This document shows positions 27,561-38,852 of a DNA stretch of 64,000 nt, piece after piece. The position numbers and the translations under genes are program-made. The notes below the pieces were generated by a model that ran no database searches, was not told where the DNA came from, and worked only from the letters and a program-made list of their open reading frames with translations. The first letter of the stretch is position 1; every line of letters starts with the position of its first letter. This stretch comes from Endozoicomonas sp. OPT23. Its GTDB lineage: Bacteria; Pseudomonadota; Gammaproteobacteria; Pseudomonadales; Endozoicomonadaceae. Location of the stretch: positions 486,394-550,393 of the forward strand of contig NZ_PPFD01000005.1 of NCBI RefSeq assembly GCF_009653635.1, read 5' to 3'.

Positions 27561-28541
27561 ATGAAACAAGCCAAGCTGCATTTAGCTTTATTGCTATTAA
27601 CAACGATATCTTCATTCGTATACAGTTTTGAGTTTACCTGTCCTGATACCAAATCAGTCACCTTGACTAAAAATAATAAAAGCGGCCTTTGGGAGGCGAG
27701 CTTCCCGAAAAAAATTCATTTAAATAATTTTATTCTCACTGCACATTATTCTTCTGACGGCATCATATCGGAGGGAAACAGTCGCGTCGATAACGCAACA
27801 CTTGAAGACACAGCTATGGTTGATCATCTATCTCTGACTTATGTCAGGCATCATCAAACTGACCGCTATGCCTTCCCTGAAATAACCTGTTTTTACCAGA
27901 GCACGTTATTTTCTTCCCTGATGATAGAGCTAACAATAACGTCAGTATCTTTCCGTAAAAACCCTGAGATCTCATTAGCACTCAACCCTTCTGATTTTTT
28001 TCAAAAAAGCAGTGGTTCATTAATCTGCGACGCATCTAATAATGCCTGTTCTTTTGAAACCCCTCCCTTTTCAATAGTTACAAATGCATCAGGTAAAGAA
28101 CGAGGCAGAAACATTACACTTTATGATATTTACGTAGGCACTCATCATTCAAATATCGAATTGAGTTATGAAAACAGGACTCGATACTATAACTTTTATT
28201 ACAAACACCTTAGTGAAGACGCTAAGAACTGGCCTAAGGTGTCAGTGAACGCTGGTGCGAATACCGCCCTGATTACAGAGGATGCCGTTTTCCTCCCAGA
28301 GGATAAAAACCTTGTTCAACAGGGAAGAGATGAACTCGATAGCCCTTGCACACAGCAAGGCAGTATTATTAGCTGTGAGTGCAGTCCGGAAATGCTTCAA
28401 ACTATTATCGGTGAGTATGAGTGGGTACAACTGAATATTAATCAAGATACTGATAAAGAACAGTTTCAATGCAAAATTCAGTATATGCCTAACCATGAGG
28501 CAGCAGAGTTTAAACTAAATAATAAAAAGAGCGAGCTATAA
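27561..28541 (+). CDS. Cys-rich secreted protein, tandem paralogue A
   Basis: A 326-residue exported protein of unknown function. AAGGAAG precedes the ATG, and residues 1-22 form a signal peptide ending VYS. It matches the next gene in several places: FEFTCPDTKSVTL near the mature N-terminus followed by GLW, an ITCFYQ strand, the LICDASNNACSF cysteine pair, and a C-terminal PC-x7-ISCEC-...-FQCKIQY pattern. At least eight cysteines suggest a disulfide-rich periplasmic or extracellular domain. The gene is visibly AT-richer than hisG and murA on either side, suggesting acquisition. No known domain is recognised. Confidence 0.65.
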   Translation: MKQAKLHLALLLLTTISSFVYSFEFTCPDTKSVTLTKNNKSGLWEASFPKKIHLNNFILTAHYSSDGIISEGNSRVDNATLEDTAMVDHLSLTYVRHHQTDRYAFPEITCFYQSTLFSSLMIELTITSVSFRKNPEISLALNPSDFFQKSSGSLICDASNNACSFETPPFSIVTNASGKERGRNITLYDIYVGTHHSNIELSYENRTRYYNFYYKHLSEDAKNWPKVSVNAGANTALITEDAVFLPEDKNLVQQGRDELDSPCTQQGSIISCECSPEMLQTIIGEYEWVQLNINQDTDKEQFQCKIQYMPNHEAAEFKLNNKKSEL

Positions 28542-28671
28542 GGTGGTTTTTATAAAAATAACTCAGCTTAATGTTCGGATGAAATGCAAACCCATCTCTT
28601 TTGGAAAAATAATATGAGACTCACTTTAATATGAACTACTTTATTAGAAAATAACAGACAACAGTATTTGC

Positions 28672-29721
28672 ATGAACCTAACAAGAATAACTACCAATAG
28701 CTTTGTGTTCGCCATACTGGCTTTATCGCCAACTATCGACGCATTAGAGTTCACCTGCCCAAACTTTGAATCCATCTCACTCAGCAGAGATAGTGCGACT
28801 GGATTATGGAGTGGGTTATATGAAACCGCACCGAATGATGAAGAACCAACTCTGGTTGCCAAAATCAGCATCCCCTTTAAAGAAGATTATTTAACTCTTA
28901 AAAAACTCAACATTTCAGAACAACAACTTGCCAATCCTTTTGAAGAATCAAAACTAAAATTCAAAAGTATGATAACCACACCAAAAACTACTCGAGCATT
29001 TTCATACAACCACTTTATAACGTGCAGATATAATGCTCTAACAAATGAAAAACTAGAAGTTGATTTAAATATAGATTCGATCTCACTAAAAGAATCACCT
29101 GAAGTTAATTTGATACTGCACCCAAGGGGCCCATCGGGCGGAAAAACCACACCTAATGACGAAAATTACGAAGAGATACACTGCCACGATCAAACTATGT
29201 GTAGAATGATACCGCATAGATTCTCATGGTATTTTTCAAGAGATGATGCATGCCTGGAAAAATCGCAGAATGGTGTCGATTGCTTGAAGAATGACAGTTA
29301 CCTTACTCTCCCCTATAAAATAAGAGGGAGGAGTTTTGGTTCTTACATACAATATTTTTATTTTGATTATATTACAGCTGACTTTCAGATTCCTGAAGGT
29401 ATATCTGATGCTGATCCGATTCTTTCATATGATTGCGATACCGAAAACTGCCAGGAAGAAAACCATCATACGGCATATACCTCAAAGCACGCTCCATTAT
29501 CAATCGCAGTAAATAGTTCTGCCATGGACTTCATATCTTACTTAAGCAGCACTGGAAATAGTAAAGAACCATGTAAGAATATGGATTCATATACAGTTTG
29601 TGACTGCCATCACTTGGAAAATATATATCAAAAGAAATGGGGATGGATAATTCTGGATATGAAACAGACTTCAGAATTAGGAAGTGAACTTAAGTGTCAA
29701 ATACTGCACTCTAATAATTAA
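28672..29721 (+). CDS. Cys-rich secreted protein, tandem paralogue B
   Basis: A 349-residue exported protein, paralogue of the gene at 27561. A signal peptide (about residues 1-24, ending IDA) precedes LEFTCPNFESISLSR and GLW. The shared ITCRYN, IHCHDQTMC and C-terminal PC-x7-VCDC-...-LKCQILH patterns align with paralogue A. Extra cysteine pairs (DACLEKSQNGVDC, SYDCDTENC) are unique to this copy. It starts 130 bp after A, with no clear terminator between, and is AT-rich. It ends 138 bp before the convergent murA. Function unknown. Confidence 0.65.
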   Translation: MNLTRITTNSFVFAILALSPTIDALEFTCPNFESISLSRDSATGLWSGLYETAPNDEEPTLVAKISIPFKEDYLTLKKLNISEQQLANPFEESKLKFKSMITTPKTTRAFSYNHFITCRYNALTNEKLEVDLNIDSISLKESPEVNLILHPRGPSGGKTTPNDENYEEIHCHDQTMCRMIPHRFSWYFSRDDACLEKSQNGVDCLKNDSYLTLPYKIRGRSFGSYIQYFYFDYITADFQIPEGISDADPILSYDCDTENCQEENHHTAYTSKHAPLSIAVNSSAMDFISYLSSTGNSKEPCKNMDSYTVCDCHHLENIYQKKWGWIILDMKQTSELGSELKCQILHSNN

Positions 29722-29820
29722 AAACAGAACTGCCAACAAACAGAGAGGGATATGATTCTCAGAAATTTAGAGCGCAGACAAGGAAAAATACGAATTAGAT
29801 TTTTAAAATAATATTTTTCC

Positions 29821-29850
29821 CCGGGTATTGGTTCAACCACCAATACCCGG
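29821..29850. terminator. Perfect hairpin between paralogue B and murA
   Basis: CCGGGTATTGGT, loop TCAACC, then ACCAATACCCGG: a perfect 12-bp stem in the convergent gap, 10 bp past the murA stop. The plus strand continues AGCCGTCTTTT and the minus strand continues with A-rich sequence, so neither has an ideal U-run, but the position fits a shared terminator. Confidence 0.55.
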
Positions 29851-29859
29851 AGCCGTCTT

Positions 29860-31131
<1,272 letters not shown>

Positions 31132-31148
31132 TTACCTTTCCCGTCAGG

Positions 31149-31400
31149 TTAAGCCAGTTCCAGGCCTTTGTTTTTTGCTTCTGCTGGTGTCAGCAGGGTC
31201 ATGGTAACGGCATGAATAGCACCGCTGGAGATGTGAGCGTTAAGATGCGCATAAACCATCTGTTGGCGCTTCACTGGCATGGCACCCTGAAACTGTTCGC
31301 TGACAACGGTAACACGAAAATCACAGCCTTCGCCTTCGACCAATACTTTCGCTTCAGAAATGTTGTCTTCCAGTAACGCCTTTACTTCAGTGGCTTGCAT
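31149..31400 (-). CDS. ibaG: BolA-family protein IbaG
   Basis: A small cytoplasmic BolA-fold protein, 83 residues from the ATG at 31400 (GAGG just upstream). The longer open frame to 31505 adds a Cys/Pro-rich tail with no family support. BolA features are VKALLEDNISEAKVLVEGEGCDFRVTVVSEQF followed by PVKRQQMVYAHLNAHISSGAIHAVTMTLLTPAE. The C and H could be Fe-S/glutaredoxin contact residues. It precedes murA as in other gammaproteobacteria. The mla operon normally found just upstream of it is displaced by 13 kb here. Confidence 0.92.
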   Translation of the reverse strand: MQATEVKALLEDNISEAKVLVEGEGCDFRVTVVSEQFQGAMPVKRQQMVYAHLNAHISSGAIHAVTMTLLTPAEAKNKGLELA

Positions 31401-31734
31401 GCCTCTACCTCTTAAACCGTTTATCCCGCCTGCGCACAGGCTTTCCACCAGTATTGGGCAGAAAGGGCATTTATCGCGGGGAAATCGGGAAATAATATCG
31501 AACATTCAGCACACTGACCAGCAACAATGCTGGCAATGATAAGACGCCCGCAGCATAACCACTTCAGGTTGTATGACACTGATAACCGCATGCCCTGAAA
31601 AAAACGTTCTAAACCAGAGAGATCAGACCTTCAGCGCTATAGTAAGTTCCACTAAAGCAGAGGGTTCTAGAACAAAATCAGTATTGCAGAGAGTTCGTAC
31701 ACAACTATGTTAATAATTCATGGGAGAGTAATGA

Positions 31735-31938
31735 ATGAAGAAACGATTCTTGGTACTGGTTACAATTATTTTTTTACATTCAATGTTGAGTGGCTGCTCT
31801 GCACAGTACCTTTGGTATGGTTTTCTTCAAAGCTTGATACACGAAAACTGTCATAGACTTCCTATGGAAGCCTATAACAATTGTATGGGTCAGGCTGGAA
31901 TGCCAACCGATATAGGGTTTGGATTTCAGCCTAAATAA
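31735..31938 (+). CDS. Small predicted lipoprotein
   Basis: A 67-residue protein with GGGAGAG six bases before its ATG. The signal sequence ends in the lipobox LSGC (Cys21), so lipid attachment at that Cys is expected, with Ser-Ala following, which fits outer-membrane sorting rather than Asp+2 retention. The mature part is only 47 residues, with two cysteines (ENCHRL and NNCMGQ) that could form a disulfide and a C-terminal GFGFQPK. No family is recognised. It is convergent with mmsB, 31 bp apart. Confidence 0.6.
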   Translation: MKKRFLVLVTIIFLHSMLSGCSAQYLWYGFLQSLIHENCHRLPMEAYNNCMGQAGMPTDIGFGFQPK

Positions 31939-31969
31939 CTGAAAAATGGAGTGCTATCTCTACTCTTTG

Positions 31970-32851
31970 CTATTTCAGTTCTTCGAGGATGCTTGAAAAA
32001 TCTTTAGTACCATTTCCTTTTTTCTGATGTGCTACATAGAGATTTCTGGCATTACTGCCCATAGGAATAGCAGAACCACTTTTTAAAGCCATCTCTTCAG
32101 CCAGTCCCAAATCCTTCGCCATCAAGTCAACCATAAATCCTGGTTTATAGTCATTACTCGCCGGTGCTTGTTCCATGACACCCGGATAAGGATTATAAAC
32201 TTCCAGTGTCCAGTTTTTACCGGAGCTGGCCAGCATGATGTCAGACAGGACTTTTGGATCAAGACCATTATCCACACCCAGCTGCAATGCTTCGGAAGTA
32301 CCTGCCATTAATATGGCCAGCAGCATATTGTTGCAGGCCTTGGCAGTTTGCCCCGCGCCATGATCACCGGCATGGAACAGGTTCTTACCCATGGCATCCA
32401 GCACTTCGGTAGCCTGTTTGAAGGCTGCTTCCTTACCGCCACACATAAAACTCAGGGTTCCTGCCGCAGCAGCGGCAACACCGCCAGATACTGGCGCATC
32501 CAGCATATCGAAACCCTGTTCTTCTGCAGCAGCTGCCACCTTTTGTGCAGTTTCAGATTCGATGGTACTGCAGTCAATCAGCAGAGGTCTGGAAGAAAGC
32601 ATACTCAGCAAGCCTTCTTCACCAAGGTAAGCGCTTTCCACATGCTTCCCTGCAGGCAACATGGAAATCACGATTTCGGCCTGTTGAGCAGCGGCCAGTG
32701 CTGTTTCAGAAGAATCAGCACCATTGGAAACCAGTCGGTCAACCACTTCCGGATTCAGGTCAAAGACCTTCAGAGAGTGTCCCGCCTTCAACAGATTTTC
32801 AGCCATTGGCGCGCCCATATTGCCGAGGCCGATAAATGCTACTCTTGCCAT
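31970..32851 (-). CDS. mmsB: 3-hydroxyisobutyrate dehydrogenase (MmsB)
   Basis: NAD-dependent oxidation of 3-hydroxyisobutyrate to methylmalonate semialdehyde in valine breakdown; 293 residues. The Rossmann motif GLGNMGAPMAENLLKAGH starts near residue 7. The family signature DAPVSGGVAAA lies at about 117-127, and the catalytic lysine is in GAGQTAKACNNMLLA at about residue 171. The C-terminal KDLGLAEEMALKSG is also typical. It follows the acyl-CoA dehydrogenase gene by 98 bp as the third gene of the mmsA-acd-mmsB cluster, whose substrates connect in sequence. Confidence 0.94.
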   Translation of the reverse strand: MARVAFIGLGNMGAPMAENLLKAGHSLKVFDLNPEVVDRLVSNGADSSETALAAAQQAEIVISMLPAGKHVESAYLGEEGLLSMLSSRPLLIDCSTIESETAQKVAAAAEEQGFDMLDAPVSGGVAAAAAGTLSFMCGGKEAAFKQATEVLDAMGKNLFHAGDHGAGQTAKACNNMLLAILMAGTSEALQLGVDNGLDPKVLSDIMLASSGKNWTLEVYNPYPGVMEQAPASNDYKPGFMVDLMAKDLGLAEEMALKSGSAIPMGSNARNLYVAHQKKGNGTKDFSSILEELK

Positions 32852-32949
32852 GTCACTCTTCCTTGTTCTCTATTCTTTCTTATATGGCTATTCTGTATCG
32901 GTGTTGGGCTTTGCTGCGCTCAACACCAACCTACAGGCATATGGTAAAT

Positions 32950-34110
32950 TTAACGTATCAGCTCAAGCGCACCGTCGGCTAATAGACGACGACCAATAAT
33001 GACCCGCATGATTTCGTTGGTGCCTTCCAGAATTTGGTGAACCCGAACATCTCGAACATAACGTTCCATCGGATATTCCCGTATATAGCCATAACCGCCA
33101 TGAAGCTGCAGAGCTTCATTACAGATATTAAAACCCAGATCGGTAGCCAGTCGCTTTGCCATGGAGCAATAAATGCCAGCTTCTGTGTCTTTTTGATCGA
33201 GTTTGTAAGCCGCCAGACGAACCATCTGCCTTGCAGCGACCAGCTCAGTGGCCATATCAGCCAGTTTGAATTGAGTGACCTGGAAATCACTGATCGGTTT
33301 ACCAAACTGTTTTCTGTCTTTGCAGTACTCTACCGCATGATTCAAAGCAGCCTGTGCAGTACCAATGGAACAGGTGGCGATATTGATACGACCACCGTCC
33401 AGTGCTTCCATGGCGATGTTAAAACCCTTGCCTTCGTCACCCAGCAGATTCGCTTTTGGTACACGGACATTTTCAAAGGTAATCATTCGAGTCGGCTGAG
33501 CATTCCAGCCCATCTTTTCTTCTGCCTTGCCATAATGAATGCCTTCACTATCAGCAGGCACCGCAATGGCAGAGATACCTTTCGGTCCATCCTGACCTGT
33601 TCGAGTCATTACCACCAGCAGGTCAGTATCGCCTGCACCACTGATAAATACTTTGCTGCCATTAATCACATAATCATCACCATCAACGACAGCAGACGTT
33701 CGTAATGAAGCCGCATCAGATCCTGAACCCGGTTCGGTCAGACAATAGGAAACCAGCTTCTCACCTGTCACCAGCTCAGGACACCACTGCTCTTTGAAAG
33801 CCTCTTTGCCATAACGACCAACAATATTAGTCGCCATATTATGGATGGTCATAAATGCGGTCGTTGCCGTACAACCCTGAGACAGCTCTTCAAAAATCAG
33901 ACTTGCATCCAGCCTTGGTAGATCAAGACCTCCAATGCCTTCTGGCGCATAAAGCGCCATAAAGCCCAGCTCACCCGCCTGTTTCAGAACTTCTTTTGGA
34001 AATATATGTTCTGCATCCCACTTTGCAGCATTAGGAGCCAGTGCACCTTCGGAGAAGGCTCTGGCCGAGTCTACAAACGCCTGCTGGTCTTCATTCAGCG
34101 AAAAGTCCAT
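32950..34110 (-). CDS. Acyl-CoA dehydrogenase, probably isobutyryl-CoA dehydrogenase
   Basis: FAD enzyme that probably oxidises isobutyryl-CoA to methacrylyl-CoA in valine catabolism. The ATG at 34110 has GAGGTGG upstream and gives 386 residues; a GTG at 34119 is the alternative start. Family motifs are YCLTEPGSGSDAASLRTSA in the FAD/substrate region, ITFENVRVPKANLLG, and near the C-terminus LHGGYGYIREYPMERYVRDVR followed by ILEGTNEIMR, which carries the catalytic glutamate. The position between mmsA and mmsB supports the valine role; the exact acyl chain is inferred. Confidence 0.9.
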   Translation of the reverse strand: MDFSLNEDQQAFVDSARAFSEGALAPNAAKWDAEHIFPKEVLKQAGELGFMALYAPEGIGGLDLPRLDASLIFEELSQGCTATTAFMTIHNMATNIVGRYGKEAFKEQWCPELVTGEKLVSYCLTEPGSGSDAASLRTSAVVDGDDYVINGSKVFISGAGDTDLLVVMTRTGQDGPKGISAIAVPADSEGIHYGKAEEKMGWNAQPTRMITFENVRVPKANLLGDEGKGFNIAMEALDGGRINIATCSIGTAQAALNHAVEYCKDRKQFGKPISDFQVTQFKLADMATELVAARQMVRLAAYKLDQKDTEAGIYCSMAKRLATDLGFNICNEALQLHGGYGYIREYPMERYVRDVRVHQILEGTNEIMRVIIGRRLLADGALELIR

Positions 34111-34120
34111 TCCTTCCACC

Positions 34121-35617
34121 TCACTTCAGGTTAATGGTCAGATTCATCTGTTTGCTTTCAGTCTCTTGGTAAGTCCAGCGGGATGTGACCGTTTTGGTTT
34201 CGGTGTAGAAACGCACAGCCTGCTTACCATACGCATGAAGGTCGCCCATAAACGAACCTTTCCAGCCTGTAAATGAGAAGAACGGCAGAGGCACAGGGAT
34301 CGGAACATTAATACCGACATTACCCACTTCAATCTCATGCTGAAACTTGCGGGCGGCTCCGCCGGATTGAGTGAACATGGATGTACCGTTTCCGTATGGG
34401 TTGCGATTCACCAATGCGATAGCTTCTTCCAACGTATCAACAGTCACACAGCAAAGTACCGGCCCGAAAATTTCTTCACGGTAAATGCTCATCTCTTCAT
34501 TAACGTCGGTGAATAGAGTTGGACCAACCCAGTTGCCATCAGGGTGTCCTTCAACCACTGCATCACTGCCATCCAGCAGGCAGGTCGCACCTTCTTCCTT
34601 ACCAGCCTGAATAAAACCAAGCACTCGTTCTTTGGCGGCTTTATTAATTAGAGGGCCATAGCCCGCTTCAGGATCATTCCACGCGCCCGGACGTACTTCT
34701 GCGAGACGGTCTTTCAGTTCATCAACCCACTGTTTGCTCTCACCGACAAACACCGCAACACTGATGGCCATACAACGCTGACCAGCCGCACCAACAGAAG
34801 AACCTACCAGGTTGTTCAGCACTTGCTCTTTACTGGCATCCGGCATGATCACGGAATGGTTTTTGGCGCCTGTCATGCACTGAACACGCTTCATGCTGGC
34901 AGTACCGGTTTCATAAATATGACGACCAACCGGAGTAGAACCCACGAAAGAGGCAGCTCTTGTATCCGGGTGTTTCAGTAACGCATCAACCTGCTCCTTA
35001 CCACCATGAACCATTTGCACCACGCCTTTAGGCACACCGGCTTCCACCAGCAGTTCAATCAGACGCACAGGCGTCAGAGGCACTTGTTCACTGGGCTTGA
35101 GAACAAAGGTATTACCGCAGGCAATAGAGAGCGGGAACATCCAGAGCGGAATCATGGCCGGGAAGTTAAATGGGGTGATACCGACACAGACACCCAGTGG
35201 TTGCACATAACTGTTGGTATCGACACTGTTGGCAACGTTTTCTACCGTTTCACCCATCATGCCGGAAGGAATATTGGCGGCCTGCTCAACCACTTCGATG
35301 CCCCGCCAGACATCCCCCTTGGCATCTTCAAAGGTTTTTCCCGTGTCCTGAGACAGCAGCTCACCCAGCTCATCGTGATGTTCTTTCAGCAGGGCCTGAT
35401 AGCGCATCATCAAACGGGCACGTTCCGGAACAGGCACATTACGCCAGGTTTTAAAGGCCTCTTTTGCGCCTGCTACGGCTTGTTCAACTTCTGCTGGTGT
35501 TGCCATGGGTACTTCAGCCAGTAATTGCTGTGTGGCTGGATTGAGAACAGGAAGTTTTTGTGTGCTGGCAGATTGAACAAATTCGCCATTGAGAAATAGT
35601 GGTACCTGATGGGTCAT
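34121..35617 (-). CDS. mmsA: CoA-acylating methylmalonate-semialdehyde dehydrogenase (MmsA)
   Basis: Converts methylmalonate semialdehyde with CoA and NAD to propionyl-CoA in valine catabolism. At 498 residues it is an ALDH fold. [23 protein letters not shown] and [10 protein letters not shown] are typical of this group, and the catalytic cysteine is C282 in [11 protein letters not shown]. The C-terminal [19 protein letters not shown] is a MmsA signature. AGGA precedes the ATG. It is the first gene of mmsA-acd-mmsB; its 413-bp upstream gap is shared with the divergent Liv operon. Confidence 0.95.
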   Translation of the reverse strand: MTHQVPLFLNGEFVQSASTQKLPVLNPATQQLLAEVPMATPAEVEQAVAGAKEAFKTWRNVPVPERARLMMRYQALLKEHHDELGELLSQDTGKTFEDAKGDVWRGIEVVEQAANIPSGMMGETVENVANSVDTNSYVQPLGVCVGITPFNFPAMIPLWMFPLSIACGNTFVLKPSEQVPLTPVRLIELLVEAGVPKGVVQMVHGGKEQVDALLKHPDTRAASFVGSTPVGRHIYETGTASMKRVQCMTGAKNHSVIMPDASKEQVLNNLVGSSVGAAGQRCMAISVAVFVGESKQWVDELKDRLAEVRPGAWNDPEAGYGPLINKAAKERVLGFIQAGKEEGATCLLDGSDAVVEGHPDGNWVGPTLFTDVNEEMSIYREEIFGPVLCCVTVDTLEEAIALVNRNPYGNGTSMFTQSGGAARKFQHEIEVGNVGINVPIPVPLPFFSFTGWKGSFMGDLHAYGKQAVRFYTETKTVTSRWTYQETESKQMNLTINLK

Positions 35618-36030
35618 GGTGCATCCTGTATTTATTATTGTTCGGTGTAGGAATTTATGACAAACCTTACCCTAAACGCTTACCTGTATGTCAATATCCA
35701 ACCTATCAGCGAAATTAAGCCAATTGATTAACATTACTTATTTAAAAATCGAACCATATTAGATTTTTCTTATTTAAGAATGGGTTACCTGATGATTTAA
35801 AATGTTTTAATTCGATATCAGAGCAAGACTGCTGCGCTCTTCTACTACCATGGTCGTAGGTAGTTTCACCCTGATCAGCATTTACCCAATACAAACCACT
35901 ATGCTAGCCTCGATAGCGACTTTTAGAAAAAACAAAATAATAACAATAAAAAGTAATCTGGCTGTTACCGTACAGCCCATTCTCAATAGCCAAGCTCAAT
36001 AGAAAAATAACAAAAACAAAAGGCGTAACG
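35618..36030. other. Divergent promoter region between mmsA and the Liv-type operon
   Basis: 413 bp without a gene, AT-rich in the middle. It must hold both promoters. An imperfect palindrome CTACTACCATGGTCGTAG at 35842-35859 (8 of 9 pairs) could be an operator. No regulator gene is adjacent, and no clear sigma-54 or riboswitch signal was seen. Confidence 0.4.
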
Positions 36031-36831
36031 ATGAGTCAAAAGGAACCTTTCCTTGTCATCGAGAATGTGTCCCTGGCATTTGGCGGAGTCAAAGCACTGA
36101 CCGATGTGAGTTTTTCGGTCAATCAGGGTGAAGTCTTCTCAATTATTGGCCCCAATGGGGCTGGCAAAACCTCCATGCTGAACTGTATTTCCGGACGCTA
36201 TCACCCCGGAAATGGTTCTATTCGTTTTAAAAACAAAGAGCTGATCGGCCTGAAGCCTAATGAACGCTCGGTACTGGGGGTGGGTCGAACTTTTCAGAAC
36301 CTGGCGCTGTTCGGCCATATGTCGGTACTCGACAATATTATGGTGGGTCGTCATCACCTGTTGGATAACAACTTTGCTACTGGCCCACTCTATTGGTTTT
36401 CAGGTGCACAGAAGGAAGAATTAAGTCATCGTCGTGAAGTGGAAGACATTATTGATTTTCTGGAAATCTCCCATATTCGCAAAAAACAGGCGGGCACACT
36501 TTCCTACGGTTTAAGAAAGCGTGTGGAAATGGCTCGCGCAATTGCCTTAAAACCCGATTTAATTCTTCTTGATGAACCCATGGCAGGAATGAATCAGGAG
36601 GAAAAAGAAGACATGGCTCGTTTTATTCTGGATTTAAATGAAGAGTTTGGAATGACCGTAGCCATGATTGAACACGATATGGGCGTGGTAATGGGTATTT
36701 CAAATCGCGTTATGGTATTGGACTTCGGTCGCAAAATTGCTGAAGGCCTGCCTGACGAGATCATGGCAAACGAACATGTTAAAAAAGCCTACCTCGGTGA
36801 AGAAGATGAATTACTGATGGAGGAAGCGTAA
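36031..36831 (+). CDS. ABC transporter ATP-binding protein, LivG type
   Basis: ATPase subunit of a HAAT/Liv-type importer, 266 residues. Walker [10 protein letters not shown] is at about residues 39-47, the signature region LSYGLRKRVEMARA at about 156-169 (LSYG in place of LSGG, common in LivG), and Walker B LILLDEPMAGMN just after. A long insert around HHLLDNNFATGPLYWFSG is typical of LivG. It starts the operon and overlaps the ligase gene by one base. An acyl-CoA ligase next door suggests the substrate may be a carboxylic acid rather than an amino acid (inference). Confidence 0.88.
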   Translation: MSQKEPFLVIENVSLAFGGVKALTDVSFSVNQGEVFSIIGPNGAGKTSMLNCISGRYHPGNGSIRFKNKELIGLKPNERSVLGVGRTFQNLALFGHMSVLDNIMVGRHHLLDNNFATGPLYWFSGAQKEELSHRREVEDIIDFLEISHIRKKQAGTLSYGLRKRVEMARAIALKPDLILLDEPMAGMNQEEKEDMARFILDLNEEFGMTVAMIEHDMGVVMGISNRVMVLDFGRKIAEGLPDEIMANEHVKKAYLGEEDELLMEEA

Positions 36832-38852
36832 TGGCCTTTGCAAATTTTAAATCATCTTCTTCACGGCTCCTTAGAAAAACAACCGTTGACGTTAAGGTTC
36901 AGGATACCTTTCCAAAAGTACTGGCCTGGAATGCCGAACATTTCCCCGATGATATTGCCATGCGGGAAAAAGAATTCGGTATCTGGCAGGAATACACCTG
37001 GCAGGATTATCACAACAAGGTTAAATGGCTGGCTCTTGGTCTGAAACATCTCGGTGTAAAAGACCACGAGGTTATCGCTATCCAGGGTGAAAACCGTCCG
37101 GAATGGCTTTGGGGTGAAATCGCAGCTCACGCTCTGCGCTGTTACTCCATGGGTGTTTATCAGGACTCGCTGCATGAAGAAACTGAGTTTCTGCTGAACT
37201 TCTCTGAAGCTTCTGTTGTGATTGCGGAAGATGAAGAACAGTGTGACAAGCTGCTGGAACTGGAAGACACCATTCCTCACGTGAAACTGATTGTATACTG
37301 TGATCCCAGAGGCATGCGTAAGTATCAGGACTCACGCCTGATAGATATCGATGATGTGATCAAGCACGGCAAACAGATTGATTTCCAGCTGCCCGACCTT
37401 TATCGGCAAATGCTGTCACTGACCAGTGGTGAAGAGCTTTCTATTCTCTGCACCACCTCTGGTACAACCTCTAGACCAAAGCTGGCAAAACTGCACTCAG
37501 GACACTTCCTTGATCATTGCTCTGCTTACCTCAGAGCTGATCCAAAAACACCGGGTGATAACTATGTCTCTGTACTGCCACTGCCGTGGATTATGGAACA
37601 GGTTTACGCCGTTGGTCAGGCACTGATTCAACGACAGATTATTAACTTCGTTGAAACTCAGGAAACACTGATGTCAGACCTTCGGGAGATAGGCCCGAAC
37701 TTTGTCCTGCTAGCCCCCAGAGTCTGGGAAAACCTGGCAGCAGAGGTTCATTCCCGAATGATGGATGCCCAGCCTCTGAAGCAGAAGTTGTTCAAATGGG
37801 CGATGGACAAAGCTGTCAAGGCCAAGGAACAAGGCCGGCATTCAGTAATAGCTGACTGGGTATTAATGAATGCGCTTAAAGACAGGCTTGGCTTTTCCAA
37901 CCTGAGTTCAGCCGCTACCGGTGGCGCAGCCATGGGACCTGACACCTTTAAGCTGTTCCATGCCATGGGTGTTCCCCTGAAACAGCTTTATGGTCAGACA
38001 GAAATGGCCGGTGCCTACACCATACACAAGGGCGATGACATAGATTACGAATCCGTAGGTGTTGTTTTTGATAATGCCGATCTGAAGATTATCGACCCTG
38101 ATGAAAACGGTGTTGGCGAAATAGTTTCAAAAACCACTGGCATGTTTACCGGCTACCACAAAAATCAGGAAGCTTACGATGAAGACGTTCGTGACGGCTG
38201 GATGCACACTGGCGATGCAGGTTATCTAAAAGACAATGGCCACCTGGTCGTTATTGATCGTATCAAGGATATGGCAGAAACCGCTTCAGGCGTTCGCTAT
38301 TCCCCTCAATATATTGAGAACAAACTGAAGTTCTCACCTTATGTTGCCGAGGCTGTTGCACTAGGACGAGGTCGTGAATGCCTGACTGCCATTATCTGTA
38401 TTCGTTTCAGCATTGTTTCAAAGTGGGCGGAAGCGAAAGGTATTTCCTTTACCAACTACACCAACCTATCGGCACAACCCGAAGTCAGAGAACTGGTGAA
38501 GACAGCGGTTGATGAAGTCAACGAGTCCCTGCCGGAAAGCCAGCGCATCAACAAGTTTATGCTGCTCTATAAGGAGCTGGATGCCGATGATGGTGAGCTG
38601 ACCCGTACTCGTAAAGTACGTCGAAGCGTGATTGCCGAGAAGTACGCTGACATTATTGATGCGCTTTATGGTGGTCAGGAGAAGGTGGATATCGACACCA
38701 TGATTACCTTTCAGGATGGCAGTCAAAGTCGTGTACAAACCACTCTGGACGTGGTCAATCTGCACACTTCGGACGCAGCTATTAATGCAGCTATAGAAAA
38801 GAACAGTCTGAAAGTAAAACCTAATAAAAACGACTGGAGGCAGGCATCATGA
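36831..38852 (+). CDS. AMP-forming acyl-CoA synthetase (long-chain type)
   Basis: ANL-family ligase of 673 residues that should activate a carboxylic acid as acyl-AMP and then acyl-CoA. The N-terminal WQEYTWQDYHNKVKWLALGL and GENRPEWLWGEIA motifs resemble long-chain synthetases. The P-loop reads LCTTSGTTSRPKLAKL, with Ser where most members have Gly. LPLPWIMEQVY, YGQTEMAGAYT and the hinge GWMHTGDAGYL...IDRIKDM follow. It overlaps the LivG-type gene by one base and livH by four, so it is embedded in the transporter operon. That arrangement suggests coupled uptake and activation. The substrate is unknown. Confidence 0.88.
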   Translation: MAFANFKSSSSRLLRKTTVDVKVQDTFPKVLAWNAEHFPDDIAMREKEFGIWQEYTWQDYHNKVKWLALGLKHLGVKDHEVIAIQGENRPEWLWGEIAAHALRCYSMGVYQDSLHEETEFLLNFSEASVVIAEDEEQCDKLLELEDTIPHVKLIVYCDPRGMRKYQDSRLIDIDDVIKHGKQIDFQLPDLYRQMLSLTSGEELSILCTTSGTTSRPKLAKLHSGHFLDHCSAYLRADPKTPGDNYVSVLPLPWIMEQVYAVGQALIQRQIINFVETQETLMSDLREIGPNFVLLAPRVWENLAAEVHSRMMDAQPLKQKLFKWAMDKAVKAKEQGRHSVIADWVLMNALKDRLGFSNLSSAATGGAAMGPDTFKLFHAMGVPLKQLYGQTEMAGAYTIHKGDDIDYESVGVVFDNADLKIIDPDENGVGEIVSKTTGMFTGYHKNQEAYDEDVRDGWMHTGDAGYLKDNGHLVVIDRIKDMAETASGVRYSPQYIENKLKFSPYVAEAVALGRGRECLTAIICIRFSIVSKWAEAKGISFTNYTNLSAQPEVRELVKTAVDEVNESLPESQRINKFMLLYKELDADDGELTRTRKVRRSVIAEKYADIIDALYGGQEKVDIDTMITFQDGSQSRVQTTLDVVNLHTSDAAINAAIEKNSLKVKPNKNDWRQAS

